This document shows, in pieces, positions 19,313 through 27,900 of a stretch of 35,819 bases of DNA. Each line of letters starts with the position of its first letter. The stretch's first letter is position 1. Under the pieces are notes generated by a model. It was not told where the DNA came from and did not search any database. It saw only the letters and a list, made by a program, of their open reading frames with translations. The position numbers and the translations under genes were made by a program. This stretch comes from Chromatiaceae bacterium (GTDB taxonomy: Bacteria; Pseudomonadota; Gammaproteobacteria; Chromatiales; Chromatiaceae). Location of the stretch: positions 1 through 35,819 of the forward strand of contig JAJDNF010000050.1 in NCBI GenBank assembly GCA_022340805.1, written 5' to 3'.

Positions 19313-21889
19313 TCAGTTGGCCACGATGTTGACCAGTTTCTTCGGCACTACTATGACCTTGCGTACCGTCAGGTCCTCGGTGAAACGGCGAGCGTTTTCG
19401 TTATCGCGTGCGGCCTGTTCGATGCTGGCCTGCGCTGCATCTGCAGCGACCTGGATCTTGCCGCGCACCTTGCCGTTTACCTGGATCACGTACTCTATCG
19501 TGTCGGACTTGAGCGCGGCCTCGTCGACCACAGGCCAGGGCGCGTGCTGGATGTCGTCACCGAATCCCAGCTCGCGCCACATCGCATGGCTCAGATGCGG
19601 CGCAATCGGGGACAGGAGGCGCAGCACGATGCCAATGCCCTCGCGCAGCATTGCTGCGGCGGCGGCCGAGTCGTCCAGCCTGCCGAGCGCGTTGACCATC
19701 GTCATACATGCCGAAACCACGGTGTTGTACTGCTGGCGGTCATAGTCGAACAGCGCCTTATGCAGCGCGCCGTGCACCTCGCGGCGCGTGTCCGCGCAGT
19801 CCGCGGCGTTGCCCGGCGCGACATCGGCGAGACCGGCGAGGCGGATGCCGAGCGCCCACAGGCGCTTGAGGAATCGGTGGGCGCCCTCGACCCCGTCGTC
19901 CGACCACTCGAGCGACTGGTCGGGCGGTGCGGTGAACATGGTGTACAGGCGTACCGTGTCCGCGCCATAACGGTCGATCAGCGACTGCGGGTCGATGCCG
20001 TTGTTCTTGGACTTCGACATCTTCTCCACCCCGCCGGGGATCACCGGTTCGCCGTCCGACTTCAGGACTGCGCGTGTCACGCGGCCCTTGTCGTCGCGCT
20101 CGACCTCAACATCGGCCGGGTTGAACCACTCCTTGGAACCGTCCTGATTGAGGCGGTAATAGGTCTCGGCGACCACCATGCCCTGGGTCAGCAGCCGCGC
20201 GAACGGCTCGTCGCAGTCGACCAGGCCCTCGTCACGCAGCAGCTTGTTGAAGAAGCGTGCATACAGTAGGTGCAGAATCGCGTGCTCGATGCCACCGACA
20301 TATTGATCGACCGGCAGCCAGTAGTTGGCGCGCTCATCGAGCATCGCGTCGTCGGCGTCGGGGCAGCAGTAGCGCGCGTAATACCAGCTCGACTCGAAGA
20401 AGGTGTCGAACGTGTCGGTCTCGCGCTGGTCGCCGTTCCCGAGGTCATAGAATCCGGGCATCTTTTTCAGCGGCGAACCGGAGCCATCCACCACCACGTC
20501 TTCGGGCAGACGGACCGGAAACTCGGTGGCCGGTTGTACCGAACCATCGGCCTTGTGGATCACCGGGATCGGGCAGCCCCAGTAGCGCTGACGCGAGACG
20601 CCCCAGTCGCGCAGGCGGAAGTTGACCTTCTTTCCACCCTTGTGGTGCTTCTCCAGCCAGGCGGCGATCGCATCGAACGCCCCGCTCGACGTGAGACCGT
20701 CGAATGGCGCCGAATTGGCCAGCACACCCTTCTCGACATAGGCGGCCCGTTCGATGCTGCAGGCGTGACCCTCGCGATCGAAAATGACCTGCTTTTTCGG
20801 TATGCCGTACTTCTCGGCAAATTCCCAGTCACGTTGATCGTGGGCAGGCACGGCCATGACCGCACCGGTGCCGTAGCTCATCAGCACGAAGTTGGCCGCG
20901 TAGACCGGCACGCGCTCGCCGCTCACCGGGTGAATCGCATGGATGCCCAGCGGCATGCCCTTTTTCTCCATGGTCTCGAGCTCGGCCTCGCTGACGCCTC
21001 CGCGTCTGCATTCACTGATGAACTCGGCCAGTGCTGGATTCCCGGCCGCCGCGCGCAGCGCCAGTGGATGTTCCGCGGCGACTGCGACATAGGTCACGCC
21101 CATCAGGGTGTCCGGGCGCGTGGTGTATATCTCCAGAGCCGCGGTGCCGTCTGCCTCGCCGCTCGCACCTGCGCCTTCATCGATACCGAACGTCATCTGC
21201 ACGCCCACCGAGCGGCCGATCCAGTTGCGCTGCATCGTGGCCACCTGCTCGGGCCAACCGTCGAGCTTGTCGAGGTCGTCGAGCAGTTCCTGGGCGTAAT
21301 CGGTAATGCGGATGAACCATTGTTCGATGTCGCGCTTCTCGACCGACGCGCCCGAGCGCCAGCCCTTGCCGTCGATCACCTGTTCGTTGGCGAGCACGGT
21401 CTGGTCGACCGGGTCCCAGTTCACGGTCGCGGTTTTGCGATAGGCCAGCCCCTTCTCGATCAGGCGGGTGAACAGCCATTGCTCCCAGCGGTAGTAGTCG
21501 GGGCTGCAGGTCGCCAGCTCGCGGTCCCAGTCGTAGCCGAATCCGAGTCGTTGCAGCTGCCCCTTCATATACGCGATGTTGGCGTAGGTCCACTCGGCCG
21601 GCGGTTTGCGGTGTTTGATCGCGGCGTTTTCCGCCGGCAGGCCGAACGCGTCCCAGCCCATCGGCTGCAGCACATTCTTGCCAAGCATGCGCTGATAGCG
21701 GGCAATCACGTCACCGATCGTGTAGTTGCGCACATGCCCCATGTGCAGTTTGCCGCTCGGGTAGGGAAACATGGACAGACAGTAGAATTTCTCCCTGCCA
21801 GGATCTTCGACTGCCTTGAATGAGGCATGCTCTTCCCAGAAGCGCTGGGCCGCGTTCTCTATCTGTTCTGGCTCGTACTGCGGGTCCAT
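19313..21889 (-). CDS. leuS: Leucyl-tRNA synthetase LeuS
   Basis: Class Ia aminoacyl-tRNA synthetase that charges tRNA-Leu and edits mischarged residues. The 858-aa product compares well with E. coli (860). The HIGH motif is HMGH in [15 protein letters not shown], the KMSKS loop is present as [13 protein letters not shown], and the connective editing domain lies between them ([36 protein letters not shown]). I chose ATG 21889 ([11 protein letters not shown]), which aligns with the usual family start. In-frame ATG 21904 and TTG 21919 are alternatives, and none has a good ribosome binding site. It heads the leuS-lptE-holA unit, and diverges from the hemerythrin-like gene. Confidence 0.97.
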   Translation of the reverse strand: MDPQYEPEQIENAAQRFWEEHASFKAVEDPGREKFYCLSMFPYPSGKLHMGHVRNYTIGDVIARYQRMLGKNVLQPMGWDAFGLPAENAAIKHRKPPAEWTYANIAYMKGQLQRLGFGYDWDRELATCSPDYYRWEQWLFTRLIEKGLAYRKTATVNWDPVDQTVLANEQVIDGKGWRSGASVEKRDIEQWFIRITDYAQELLDDLDKLDGWPEQVATMQRNWIGRSVGVQMTFGIDEGAGASGEADGTAALEIYTTRPDTLMGVTYVAVAAEHPLALRAAAGNPALAEFISECRRGGVSEAELETMEKKGMPLGIHAIHPVSGERVPVYAANFVLMSYGTGAVMAVPAHDQRDWEFAEKYGIPKKQVIFDREGHACSIERAAYVEKGVLANSAPFDGLTSSGAFDAIAAWLEKHHKGGKKVNFRLRDWGVSRQRYWGCPIPVIHKADGSVQPATEFPVRLPEDVVVDGSGSPLKKMPGFYDLGNGDQRETDTFDTFFESSWYYARYCCPDADDAMLDERANYWLPVDQYVGGIEHAILHLLYARFFNKLLRDEGLVDCDEPFARLLTQGMVVAETYYRLNQDGSKEWFNPADVEVERDDKGRVTRAVLKSDGEPVIPGGVEKMSKSKNNGIDPQSLIDRYGADTVRLYTMFTAPPDQSLEWSDDGVEGAHRFLKRLWALGIRLAGLADVAPGNAADCADTRREVHGALHKALFDYDRQQYNTVVSACMTMVNALGRLDDSAAAAAMLREGIGIVLRLLSPIAPHLSHAMWRELGFGDDIQHAPWPVVDEAALKSDTIEYVIQVNGKVRGKIQVAADAAQASIEQAARDNENARRFTEDLTVRKVIVVPKKLVNIVAN

Positions 21890-22001
21890 GGTGTGTCTGG
21901 TCATCGGACGGAAAGACAATCGCCGAAGGATACCGCAGCGGGCGCGGTGGCGCGACGCGCCGGGAGTTTTTGCGCTGGGTTAAGATTTCATCGATTGACG
22001 A

Positions 22002-22030
22002 TTGTCGTGGACGCGAGCTTTGCACATAGT
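22002..22030 (+). promoter_or_regulatory. Candidate sigma-70 promoter for the hemerythrin-like gene
   Basis: -35 TTGTCG (22002-22007), 17-base spacer, -10 CATAGT (22025-22030); each matches consensus at four positions. The start codon is 79 bases downstream. It lies in the 219-base divergent region with leuS. Confidence 0.4.
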
Positions 22031-22108
22031 AGCCCTTGGGATTTTGTCCCAAGACTTCACGAATAGTCAGGGCATGCATGCCGCCCGGCGGATAGAGGAG
22101 AGGACGCC

Positions 22109-22555
22109 ATGGTCAGCTATGAACAGCTACACCAACAGAATCATAAAATTACTGAATTAACCAATATCCTGCAGCACCTGCTCGGGGACCGTTCCCTGTG
22201 CGACTCTGAGGTTACCTGCAATCTGTTTTTCGACTATGTCGGTGCAGTAAAGGACCATCTCGCCGTTACCGACAGCGCGATGTATTCCAAGCTGCTCGGC
22301 GCCAATGACCAGAAGATGAGCAATCTCGCCAACCGCTTCATGGGTGGGTCGCGCGAGATCAACCGGATCTTTTCCGCGTATCTCAAGCGCTGGTGCAAGC
22401 TGAAAAGCAAGCAGCTGGTGATCAAGGAGTACGAGACCTTCATGGCGGATACGCAGGAGATGTTCGACATGGTACTGGATCGCATTCAATCCGAGACCGA
22501 GCACCTCTACCCGGCTGTGCGCCAGGTCACCGGGGACACGCGCGAGGTCGCCTGA
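22109..22555 (+). CDS. Hemerythrin-like helical protein (148 aa), degenerate ligand set
   Basis: The 148-aa product is predicted to be all helical and has the look of a four-helix hemerythrin/HHE bundle. The LHQQNHKITELTNILQHLL start (His12), the VKDHLAVTDSAMYSKLL second helix (His50) and the RIQSETEHLYPAV last helix resemble the HHE pattern. Several usual metal ligands look replaced: the expected Glu after His50 is Thr/Asp, the third helix has no His at SREINRIFSAYL, and the fourth begins with Arg125 rather than His. It may therefore bind metal differently or not at all. A GAGGAG ribosome binding site precedes ATG 22109. It lies between leuS (divergent) and the YbeL-like gene (72 bases downstream). 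Family assignment is by pattern only. Confidence 0.6.
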   Translation: MVSYEQLHQQNHKITELTNILQHLLGDRSLCDSEVTCNLFFDYVGAVKDHLAVTDSAMYSKLLGANDQKMSNLANRFMGGSREINRIFSAYLKRWCKLKSKQLVIKEYETFMADTQEMFDMVLDRIQSETEHLYPAVRQVTGDTREVA

Positions 22556-22562
22556 CAGCGTC

Positions 22563-22591
22563 CTGATGCATGGCGCCTGCAGAGCTAGAAT
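22563..22591 (+). promoter_or_regulatory. Candidate promoter for the zinc-ribbon gene
   Basis: -10 TAGAAT (22586-22591) with a weak -35 CTGATG (22563-22568) at 17 bases. It lies in the 72-base gap before the ybeL-like gene. Confidence 0.35.
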
Positions 22592-22627
22592 GTTCACAAG
22601 GGATCCATGTCTTGAGGATGAACGCTC

Positions 22628-23191
22628 ATGAGTGATCAGCAGAAAGACCCTATCGATCGCCTCGTCGCTGCCTACGAGTCCATGCTCGAGCGGGTATACG
22701 CGGCGGCCGATACGGCAGAAAAGAAAACTGTCCCCTGGTTGCGGGAGGCGCTGGCCGATGCCCGGGAGAAGGCCGTCGAACTCGAAGAGCTGACGCGCGA
22801 AGAGGCCGACAAGGTCTCGCACTATGTCGAGCGCGACCTGCACGACGCGGCCAATTTCATCGCCGACACGGGGCAGGAATTCAGGGACTGGTTGAGCTTC
22901 GACTGGCGCCTGATGCAGAGCCGCATGCTGGAGATGTTTGCCGGCATGGCCGATCAAACCAGCCAGGCACTCAAAGGCTTTGCCGAGCAGGCGCGCGAGG
23001 CAAGCCTCTACCATACCGGGGAGATAACCGCCCCTGGTGTTTTGCAGTGCACCGCGTGCGGTGAGGAGTTGCACTTCGACAAGACCGGGCATATTCCGCC
23101 CTGTCCGAAGTGCAATGCGACGACCTTCCAGCGCCGCTCTCCATACGCCGGCGAGGATGACGCTAGTGACGGTGACGGTGGTGGCGAGTGA
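22628..23191 (+). CDS. Zinc-ribbon protein, YbeL/DUF1451 family
   Basis: The 187-aa product has a long charged N-terminal helical part (residues about 5-125, rich in Glu, Ala and Arg, probably coiled). A C-terminal zinc ribbon follows with Cys141-x-x-Cys144 and Cys159-x-x-Cys162, then a short acidic tail. This matches the YbeL (DUF1451) family, whose E. coli member lies beside leuS; the same neighbourhood is kept here. Molecular function is unknown. The start ATG 22628 follows a GAGG sequence ten bases upstream. It ends convergent with the SAM-binding protein gene, 41 bases away. Confidence 0.82.
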   Translation: MSDQQKDPIDRLVAAYESMLERVYAAADTAEKKTVPWLREALADAREKAVELEELTREEADKVSHYVERDLHDAANFIADTGQEFRDWLSFDWRLMQSRMLEMFAGMADQTSQALKGFAEQAREASLYHTGEITAPGVLQCTACGEELHFDKTGHIPPCPKCNATTFQRRSPYAGEDDASDGDGGGE

Positions 23192-23232
23192 ACGGCGGGT
23201 GCCGCCTGTCTGACTAGCCTTCGCGCCGCCGT
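23192..23232. terminator. Inverted repeat between convergent genes
   Basis: ACGGCGG (23192-23198) pairs with CCGCCGT (23226-23232). An alternative tight hairpin is GGCGG (23194-23198) with CCGCC (23202-23206), followed by TGTCT. It fills the whole gap between the zinc-ribbon and SAM-binding genes and could end either transcript, though no long T-run is present. Confidence 0.4.
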
Positions 23233-23982
23233 CTAGACCCGCGTGATGCGCGCGGCCAGCGTGATGAAGTCGATACCCCAGCGCCTGCCCAGTTGTGCAA
23301 GCTGCTCGGCGTCGGGGTTCTCCGGTGCCGGTTGCCGAAATGCCATCACCAACAGGTTGTCGTGGTCCGGATCGCTCAACAATAGAATGCCCGGGCCGAA
23401 GACGCGGCGGACCCTCAGCAGTGACTCGCTGGTTGTCGTCATGTCATTGACGATCAGGTTCAGGGTCAGCGTACCCTCCGGGGCCAGGTGATCACGACAG
23501 CCTTCGAGGAACTCGGTCCCGGTCACCCAGGCCGGGGTGGCCTGGTACTCCTCCAAATCCACCAGGATGAAATCGTAGCGCGAGGTACTGTGGACCAGAT
23601 GGCTGCGCACGTCGTCGATGACCAGTCGCCAGTTGCTTTGCCCCGCTGGCGGGAAGTCGAAATACTCGTGCGCCAGGCGCGCGACCGTCTGTGACAGTTC
23701 AACTGCGTCACCTGCCGTTTCGGGGGACCGGGCGTGCAGCCAGCGGGCGATCGCACCGCCACCGCAGCCTGCCAGCAACACCTGCCTGAGCGGTGGACCG
23801 AACATCAGGTGGGCCAGCATCGCGCGGTTGACCGGGTTCGGTAACACGGCCGGGTCGTGCAGGTGGATCTCGGTCTGCAGGATCACGTCATCGAACCACA
23901 GACTGCGATGGTCACCGTCCTCCCAGATCTCCAGATGGGTGTGATCATTCTCCTCGCGGTAGATGCAGCGCTCGATCGTCAT
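23233..23982 (-). CDS. Spermidine-synthase-like SAM-binding protein
   Basis: The 249-aa product has the Rossmann fold of spermidine synthase-like proteins. The glycine motif GCGGGAIARW is at 72-81, an acidic ribose-binding residue sits in DAVELSQTV (Glu95), there is a DD pair at 123-124, and YDFILVDLEEY (Asp142) marks the next strand. The aminopropyltransferase signature (D-x-x-DP-x-GP after the strand) is not present; DLEEYQATPAW stands in its place. Aminopropyl transfer to putrescine is therefore doubtful, and a methyltransferase or other SAM-linked role is as likely. The start ATG 23982 overlaps the mgtE stop by four bases (ATGA), so translation is coupled. The open frame running on to 24468 is an mgtE shadow. 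Confidence 0.75.
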   Translation of the reverse strand: MTIERCIYREENDHTHLEIWEDGDHRSLWFDDVILQTEIHLHDPAVLPNPVNRAMLAHLMFGPPLRQVLLAGCGGGAIARWLHARSPETAGDAVELSQTVARLAHEYFDFPPAGQSNWRLVIDDVRSHLVHSTSRYDFILVDLEEYQATPAWVTGTEFLEGCRDHLAPEGTLTLNLIVNDMTTTSESLLRVRRVFGPGILLLSDPDHDNLLVMAFRQPAPENPDAEQLAQLGRRWGIDFITLAARITRV

Positions 23983-25337
23983 AGCAGGAAGATGGTGGCG
24001 AGCCCGAGGAACGACAGAAAACCGATCACGTCGGTGACCGTGGTGAGCAATACCGAACCCGCCAGCGCGGGATCTATACCGACCCTTTCGAGCAGCAACG
24101 GCAGCACCGACCCGGTGATCGCCGCCGAGATCAGGTTGATGCTGATTGCGACCCCGATCAGCAGGGCTATCTGAGAGCTGCCGAACCAGAAGCCGGCGAT
24201 CGCCGCCACGACCATTGCCCAGATCAGGCTGTTGAGCGTACCCACGGCCAGTTCCTTCATCAGCAGCGCGCGCGCGTTCTTCGAGCTGAGCTGGCCGAGC
24301 GCGATACCCCTGATCGCCAGGGTCAGTGTCTGGCTGCCGGCGATGCCGCCCATGCTGGCGACAATCGGCATCAACACGGCCAGCGCGACGATCTTCGACA
24401 GGGTCGCTTCGAACTGCCCAATCACCCAGGAGGCGAGGAACGCGGTGGCCAGGTTGATGCCGAGCCACAGCGCACGCCGGCGGGTGCTGGCTAGCACCGG
24501 TGCAAACATGTCCTCTTCCTCGGACAGGCCGGCGTGACCCATGAACTGATGCTCGCCCTCTTCGCGGATGACATCGATGACATCGTCGACCGTGATACGT
24601 CCGAGCAGTCGGCCCTGGCTGTCTACGACCGGCGCGGAGAGCATATCGTGCGCCTCGAAACGCCGCGCGACCTCACTGGTCGACATGTCGGCGCGGATTG
24701 GCTGCATGGCCAGGCTCATTGCCTCGGCCACCGTGTCTTCGGGGGCGCGCGTGACCAGCTGGGACAGCGGCAGGATGCCAAGATAGTTGTCGTCACGGTT
24801 GACCACGAACAGCTTGTCAGTGTCTCCGGGTACGCCATCGCCGAGGCGGCGCAGGTAACGCAGCACCACGTCCAGCGTGACCTCCGGACGTACCGTCACC
24901 GTGTCGGTGTTCATCAGGCCGCCGGCGGTGTCTTCGGAATACGACAGCACCGCTTCCAGACGGTTGCGGCGCTGATCGTCGAGCGCCTGCATCACCTGGG
25001 TGGTGATGGCCGATGGCATTTGCTGCACCAGGTCGGCGAGGTCGTCCAGATCGAGGTTGGCGGTGGCGGCGAGCAGTTCCTCGGGATCCATATGCCGGAT
25101 CAGGTTTGCACGGACCTCGTCGGTCACCAGCAGCAGGATCTCACCGTCGTGTTCCTCGTCGACCAGATTCCAGGTGATCTCGCGCTCGGCCGGTGGCAGT
25201 GATTCGAGCAGATGCGCGATCTCCGCGGGGGCCAGGCTGCGCAGCAGGCGGCCGGCCTCGCGCACCGCGCCGGAGGCAAGGATGTCCTGCAGTCGCTGCA
25301 GGCGGGAATCTTCGCTGTTTTCCGCTACGACACTCAT
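23979..25337 (-). CDS. mgtE: Magnesium transporter MgtE
   Basis: Mg2+ channel/transporter of the inner membrane, gated by intracellular Mg2+. The 452-aa product has the full MgtE layout: an N-terminal helical domain (residues about 15-125, LRSLAPAEIAHLLESLPPAER), a CBS pair (about 130-250, including TVTVRPEVTLDVVLRYLRR and APVVDSQGRLLGRITVDDV), a connecting helix, and five membrane helices from about 280 to the end. The pore segment PIVASMGGIAGSQTLTL is intact. The start ATG 25337 is supported by the family beginning; the frame extends to 25445 but crosses the structured intergenic region. The ptsI-mgtE neighbourhood also occurs in other HprK-containing gammaproteobacteria such as xanthomonads. 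Confidence 0.95.
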   Translation of the reverse strand: MSVVAENSEDSRLQRLQDILASGAVREAGRLLRSLAPAEIAHLLESLPPAEREITWNLVDEEHDGEILLLVTDEVRANLIRHMDPEELLAATANLDLDDLADLVQQMPSAITTQVMQALDDQRRNRLEAVLSYSEDTAGGLMNTDTVTVRPEVTLDVVLRYLRRLGDGVPGDTDKLFVVNRDDNYLGILPLSQLVTRAPEDTVAEAMSLAMQPIRADMSTSEVARRFEAHDMLSAPVVDSQGRLLGRITVDDVIDVIREEGEHQFMGHAGLSEEEDMFAPVLASTRRRALWLGINLATAFLASWVIGQFEATLSKIVALAVLMPIVASMGGIAGSQTLTLAIRGIALGQLSSKNARALLMKELAVGTLNSLIWAMVVAAIAGFWFGSSQIALLIGVAISINLISAAITGSVLPLLLERVGIDPALAGSVLLTTVTDVIGFLSFLGLATIFLL

Positions 25338-25375
25338 GTGTTCGGTGAGATTTCGTGGTGGTGGGACTGCCGCTG

Positions 25376-25381
25376 AGTTTA
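25376..25381 (-). promoter_or_regulatory. Candidate -10 element upstream of mgtE
   Basis: Minus-strand TAAACT lies 39 bases before the mgtE start; no convincing -35 hexamer is seen. It is in the 142-base ptsI-mgtE gap, the largest inside this part of the run. Confidence 0.25.
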
Positions 25382-25451
25382 GCAGCCCGCGCTGCAGCAC
25401 GGGGGCCCAGTCCCCGCCGTTTGGCGCGAAGCGCGGCGCGACCACTCAGCA

Positions 25452-25472
25452 CCGCGCACGATCAGTGCGCGG
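25452..25472. terminator. Perfect hairpin after ptsI
   Basis: An 8-bp perfect stem, CCGCGCAC (25452-25459) with GTGCGCGG (25465-25472), has a five-base loop and begins eight bases after the ptsI stop. No T-run follows on the minus strand, so it is a structured 3' end or attenuator-like element rather than a classical terminator. A second, weaker G/C hairpin (CGGGG/CCCCG) lies further toward mgtE. Confidence 0.45.
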
Positions 25473-25479
25473 CAGTCGA

Positions 25480-27213
25480 TCAGTGGATGGGCGGCAGCTC
25501 GTCGAACAACGCGAGTGGGTCGATCGGCTCGAAACTCTCGAACAGGCGATCGACCGTGCGGGCAAGTCGGGCGGCGTCGAGGTGGCGTATCTGTTCACGC
25601 ACGTCCAGGATCGCCGCCGGCTGCATACTGAGTTCGCGCAGCCCCATCGCGACCAGCAGCGGGATGAAGCGAACCTCGCCCGCCATCTCGCCGCACATGC
25701 TGACTGGAACGTCTGCCGCAGCAGCGGCGCCGATGACCTCGCGGATCAGCCGCAGCACGGCGGGGTGGACCGGGTCGTAGAGATAGTTGAGCTCTTCGTC
25801 GACGCGGTCGATCGCCAGGGTGTACTGGATCAGGTCGTTGGTGCCGATCGACAGGAAATCCAGCCGTTCGGCGAAGGCGCGTGCGTTGAGCGCCGCCGCA
25901 GGGACCTCGATCATGCCGCCGATCGGTATGGCGCGATCGAAATCGAACCCCTCCGCCTCCAGTTGTGCCATCGCCTGATGAATGATGTGCTCGGTCTGTT
26001 CGACCTCCCAGGTGCTGGTGAGCATCGGCAGCATAATGCTCACCGGTCCAAGTGCCGAGGCGCGCAGGATCGCGCGGATCTGTGGCATGAAAAGCTCCGG
26101 CTCCTTCAGGCACAGGCGGATCGCGCGCAGGCCCAGCGCGGGATTGCCTGAGGCGCCGGAATGGGTCCGGCTGCCGGGCTGCTTATCGGCGCCGAGGTCG
26201 AGTGTGCGGATCGTAATCGGTCGTCCCTGCATGCCCTCGACTACGGCCCGGTACGCTGCAAAGTGCTCCTCTTCGCTGGGCGGCCCGACGCGGTTCATGT
26301 ACAGGAACTCGGTGCGGTAAAGCCCGACGCCCTGTGCACCGTTGACAAGCGCGGTGCTGACATCTTCCGACAGCTCGATATTGGCCATCAGATGGATGGT
26401 CTCGCCGTCCCGGGTTACCGCCGGTTCGACACCGCGCCGGCGCAACTCGACGGTGCGCGCGATATCGGCGCCACGGCGCTTGGCGAAGTGCGCAAGCATG
26501 TCGTTGTCACAATCGGCCAGTACCACGCCGCTGCTGGCATCCAGCACCAATCGTTCGCCGTGTTGCAGACAGGTGGTTGCGCCGCGTGTGCCGATCACGG
26601 CGGGGATGCCGAGGCTGCGGGCGAGTATCGCGGTATGCGACATCGGGCCGCCGTAATCGGTGACAAAGCCGGCGATGCCCTGATTCTTCATCAGGATCAC
26701 GTCGGCCGGGGTGAGGTCTTCCGCCAATACGATATGGCCGCGAAGTTCCTCGAAGTGCGTATCGTGCTGTTCTAGCAGGATGCTCATGATCCGTTTGACC
26801 ACGTGATCTAGGTCGTCGCAGCGCGTACGCAGATAGGTGTCTTCCATTTTCTCGAAGACGTGGATCAGAGCATCGCGATGTTGCTGAAGTGCCCACTCGG
26901 CGCTCAGCCCCTCGCTGCGGATGAGCGTGATCGGCTGGCTCGACAGGGCCTTGTCCTCGAGCATCAGCAAGTGGGTATCGATGAACTCCGCAATGTCCGA
27001 GGGCGTGTCACCGGGGATCTGCTCGCGCACGCCGCGCAGTTGCGCAGCGGCCAGTTGCAGTGCGGTCTCGAAACGGCGCACCTCGTCTTCAATATGTTCG
27101 ACCTTGATCCAGCTCGGGGTTACGCAGATCGGGCCGTTCGTGATCAGAAAGGCGTCACCGATCGCGACGCTGGCGGACCCGCCCACCCCGATGCCGAGGC
27201 AGGCGATGGTCAT
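25480..27213 (-). CDS. ptsI: PTS enzyme I (phosphoenolpyruvate-protein phosphotransferase)
   Basis: Takes phosphate from phosphoenolpyruvate and passes it to HPr. The 577-aa product matches the family (575) and has no GAF domain, so it is EI rather than EI-Ntr (PtsP). The active-site histidine is His193 in GGPMSHTAILARSLGIP. The PEP-binding domain shows LYRTEFLYMNR, RTLDLGADKQ, NPALGLRAIRL, IGTNDLIQYTLAIDR and the conserved cysteine in VSMCGEMAG. The ATG at 27213 overlaps the ptsH stop by four bases (ATGA), so it is translated in step with HPr. No EIIB or EIIC component is seen in the window, so phosphate probably flows to the EIIA proteins encoded just upstream. Confidence 0.97.
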   Translation of the reverse strand: MTIACLGIGVGGSASVAIGDAFLITNGPICVTPSWIKVEHIEDEVRRFETALQLAAAQLRGVREQIPGDTPSDIAEFIDTHLLMLEDKALSSQPITLIRSEGLSAEWALQQHRDALIHVFEKMEDTYLRTRCDDLDHVVKRIMSILLEQHDTHFEELRGHIVLAEDLTPADVILMKNQGIAGFVTDYGGPMSHTAILARSLGIPAVIGTRGATTCLQHGERLVLDASSGVVLADCDNDMLAHFAKRRGADIARTVELRRRGVEPAVTRDGETIHLMANIELSEDVSTALVNGAQGVGLYRTEFLYMNRVGPPSEEEHFAAYRAVVEGMQGRPITIRTLDLGADKQPGSRTHSGASGNPALGLRAIRLCLKEPELFMPQIRAILRASALGPVSIMLPMLTSTWEVEQTEHIIHQAMAQLEAEGFDFDRAIPIGGMIEVPAAALNARAFAERLDFLSIGTNDLIQYTLAIDRVDEELNYLYDPVHPAVLRLIREVIGAAAAADVPVSMCGEMAGEVRFIPLLVAMGLRELSMQPAAILDVREQIRHLDAARLARTVDRLFESFEPIDPLALFDELPPIH

Positions 27214-27479
27214 TCAGTCTCACCAAACTTGTTGTCGACCAGATCGACCAGCGCCTGCATCACCTCCTGCTCGCCCTCGCCATCGACGCACAGCTCCAGC
27301 ATGGTGCCCTTGCTGGCCGCCAGCATCATCACACCCATGATGCTCTTGCCGTTCACCCTTTGGCCGTTCTTCTCCAGCGTGACATCGGCCCCGTAACCGC
27401 TCGCGATCCCGACCAGCTTGGCGGCGGCCCTAGCGTGCAGGCCTAGTTTGTTCGATATGGTGATCTGACGAGAGAGCAT
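27210..27479 (-). CDS. ptsH: PTS phosphocarrier protein HPr
   Basis: Small phosphocarrier between enzyme I and EIIA proteins. The 89-aa product has His15 in KLGLHARAA, the site phosphorylated by EI, and Ser46 in NGKSIMGVMMLAASKG, the site used by HPr kinase. Ser46 with the right context, together with hprK in the same run, indicates regulation by serine phosphorylation. The start ATG 27477-27479 places the histidine exactly at 15. It is 13 bases downstream of the EIIA(Man) gene and overlaps ptsI by four bases. Confidence 0.97.
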   Translation of the reverse strand: MLSRQITISNKLGLHARAAAKLVGIASGYGADVTLEKNGQRVNGKSIMGVMMLAASKGTMLELCVDGEGEQEVMQALVDLVDNKFGETE

Positions 27480-27492
27480 CGTGATATTCCTG

Positions 27493-27900
27493 TCAATCGC
27501 CTGCCGAACGAACCGGGCAGGCCATGATCCCGCGATTACCGCCCTCGGCCGCCTTGCTGGCAAGCGTGTCGAGGTCGTCGTCGGGATAGTTGAAGACCCG
27601 CACCAGCATTGGCAGGTTGAGGCCGGAAAGCACCGCAGTCCCTTCCCGGTCGCAGGCGACATCGCGTGCGATGTTGTGCGGGGTTGCACCGTAGATGTCG
27701 GTCAGTACCAGGACGCCGCCGCCCCGGTCGAGTACCTTGAGCATGCTGCGCGCACTTTCGCAGGCGGACTCTACCGGCGCATCCGGTGGCACCTCGAGAC
27801 ACTTGATCGGCAGCGTCACCTTACCGACGATGCGGCTTGCAATATGCAACATTGCAGACCCGACACCCGGGTGGGTGACGAGCAGGATGCCGACCGTCAT
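27493..27900 (-). CDS. PTS EIIA component, mannose/fructose (EIIA-Man) family, stand-alone
   Basis: The 135-aa product is a single EIIA(Man) domain. The phosphoryl-accepting histidine is His10 in LLVTHPGVGSAML, and VLTDIYGATPHNIARDVA and LSGLNLPMLVRV are typical of the fold. In E. coli this domain is fused to EIIB in ManX; here it stands alone and no EIIB, EIIC or EIID gene is near. Such proteins are found in the rpoN-hprK-rapZ clusters of beta- and gammaproteobacteria and are thought to be regulatory end points of the phosphate chain. Its start overlaps the rapZ stop by four bases and it precedes ptsH by 13 bases. Confidence 0.9.
   Translation of the reverse strand: MTVGILLVTHPGVGSAMLHIASRIVGKVTLPIKCLEVPPDAPVESACESARSMLKVLDRGGGVLVLTDIYGATPHNIARDVACDREGTAVLSGLNLPMLVRVFNYPDDDLDTLASKAAEGGNRGIMACPVRSAGD

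Noticed and set aside
20270..21823. 517-aa plus-strand open frame opposite leuS
   Set aside because: Shadow of leuS; no family features and low-complexity composition.
23983..24468. Upstream extension of the SAM-binding protein frame
   Set aside because: It lies inside mgtE in another phase; ATG 23982 gives an ATGA overlap with mgtE and a normal protein start.
25338..25479. Mg2+ riboswitch (M-box) upstream of mgtE
   Set aside because: The gap is only 142 bases and has simple hairpins without the conserved M-box core that I could recognise.
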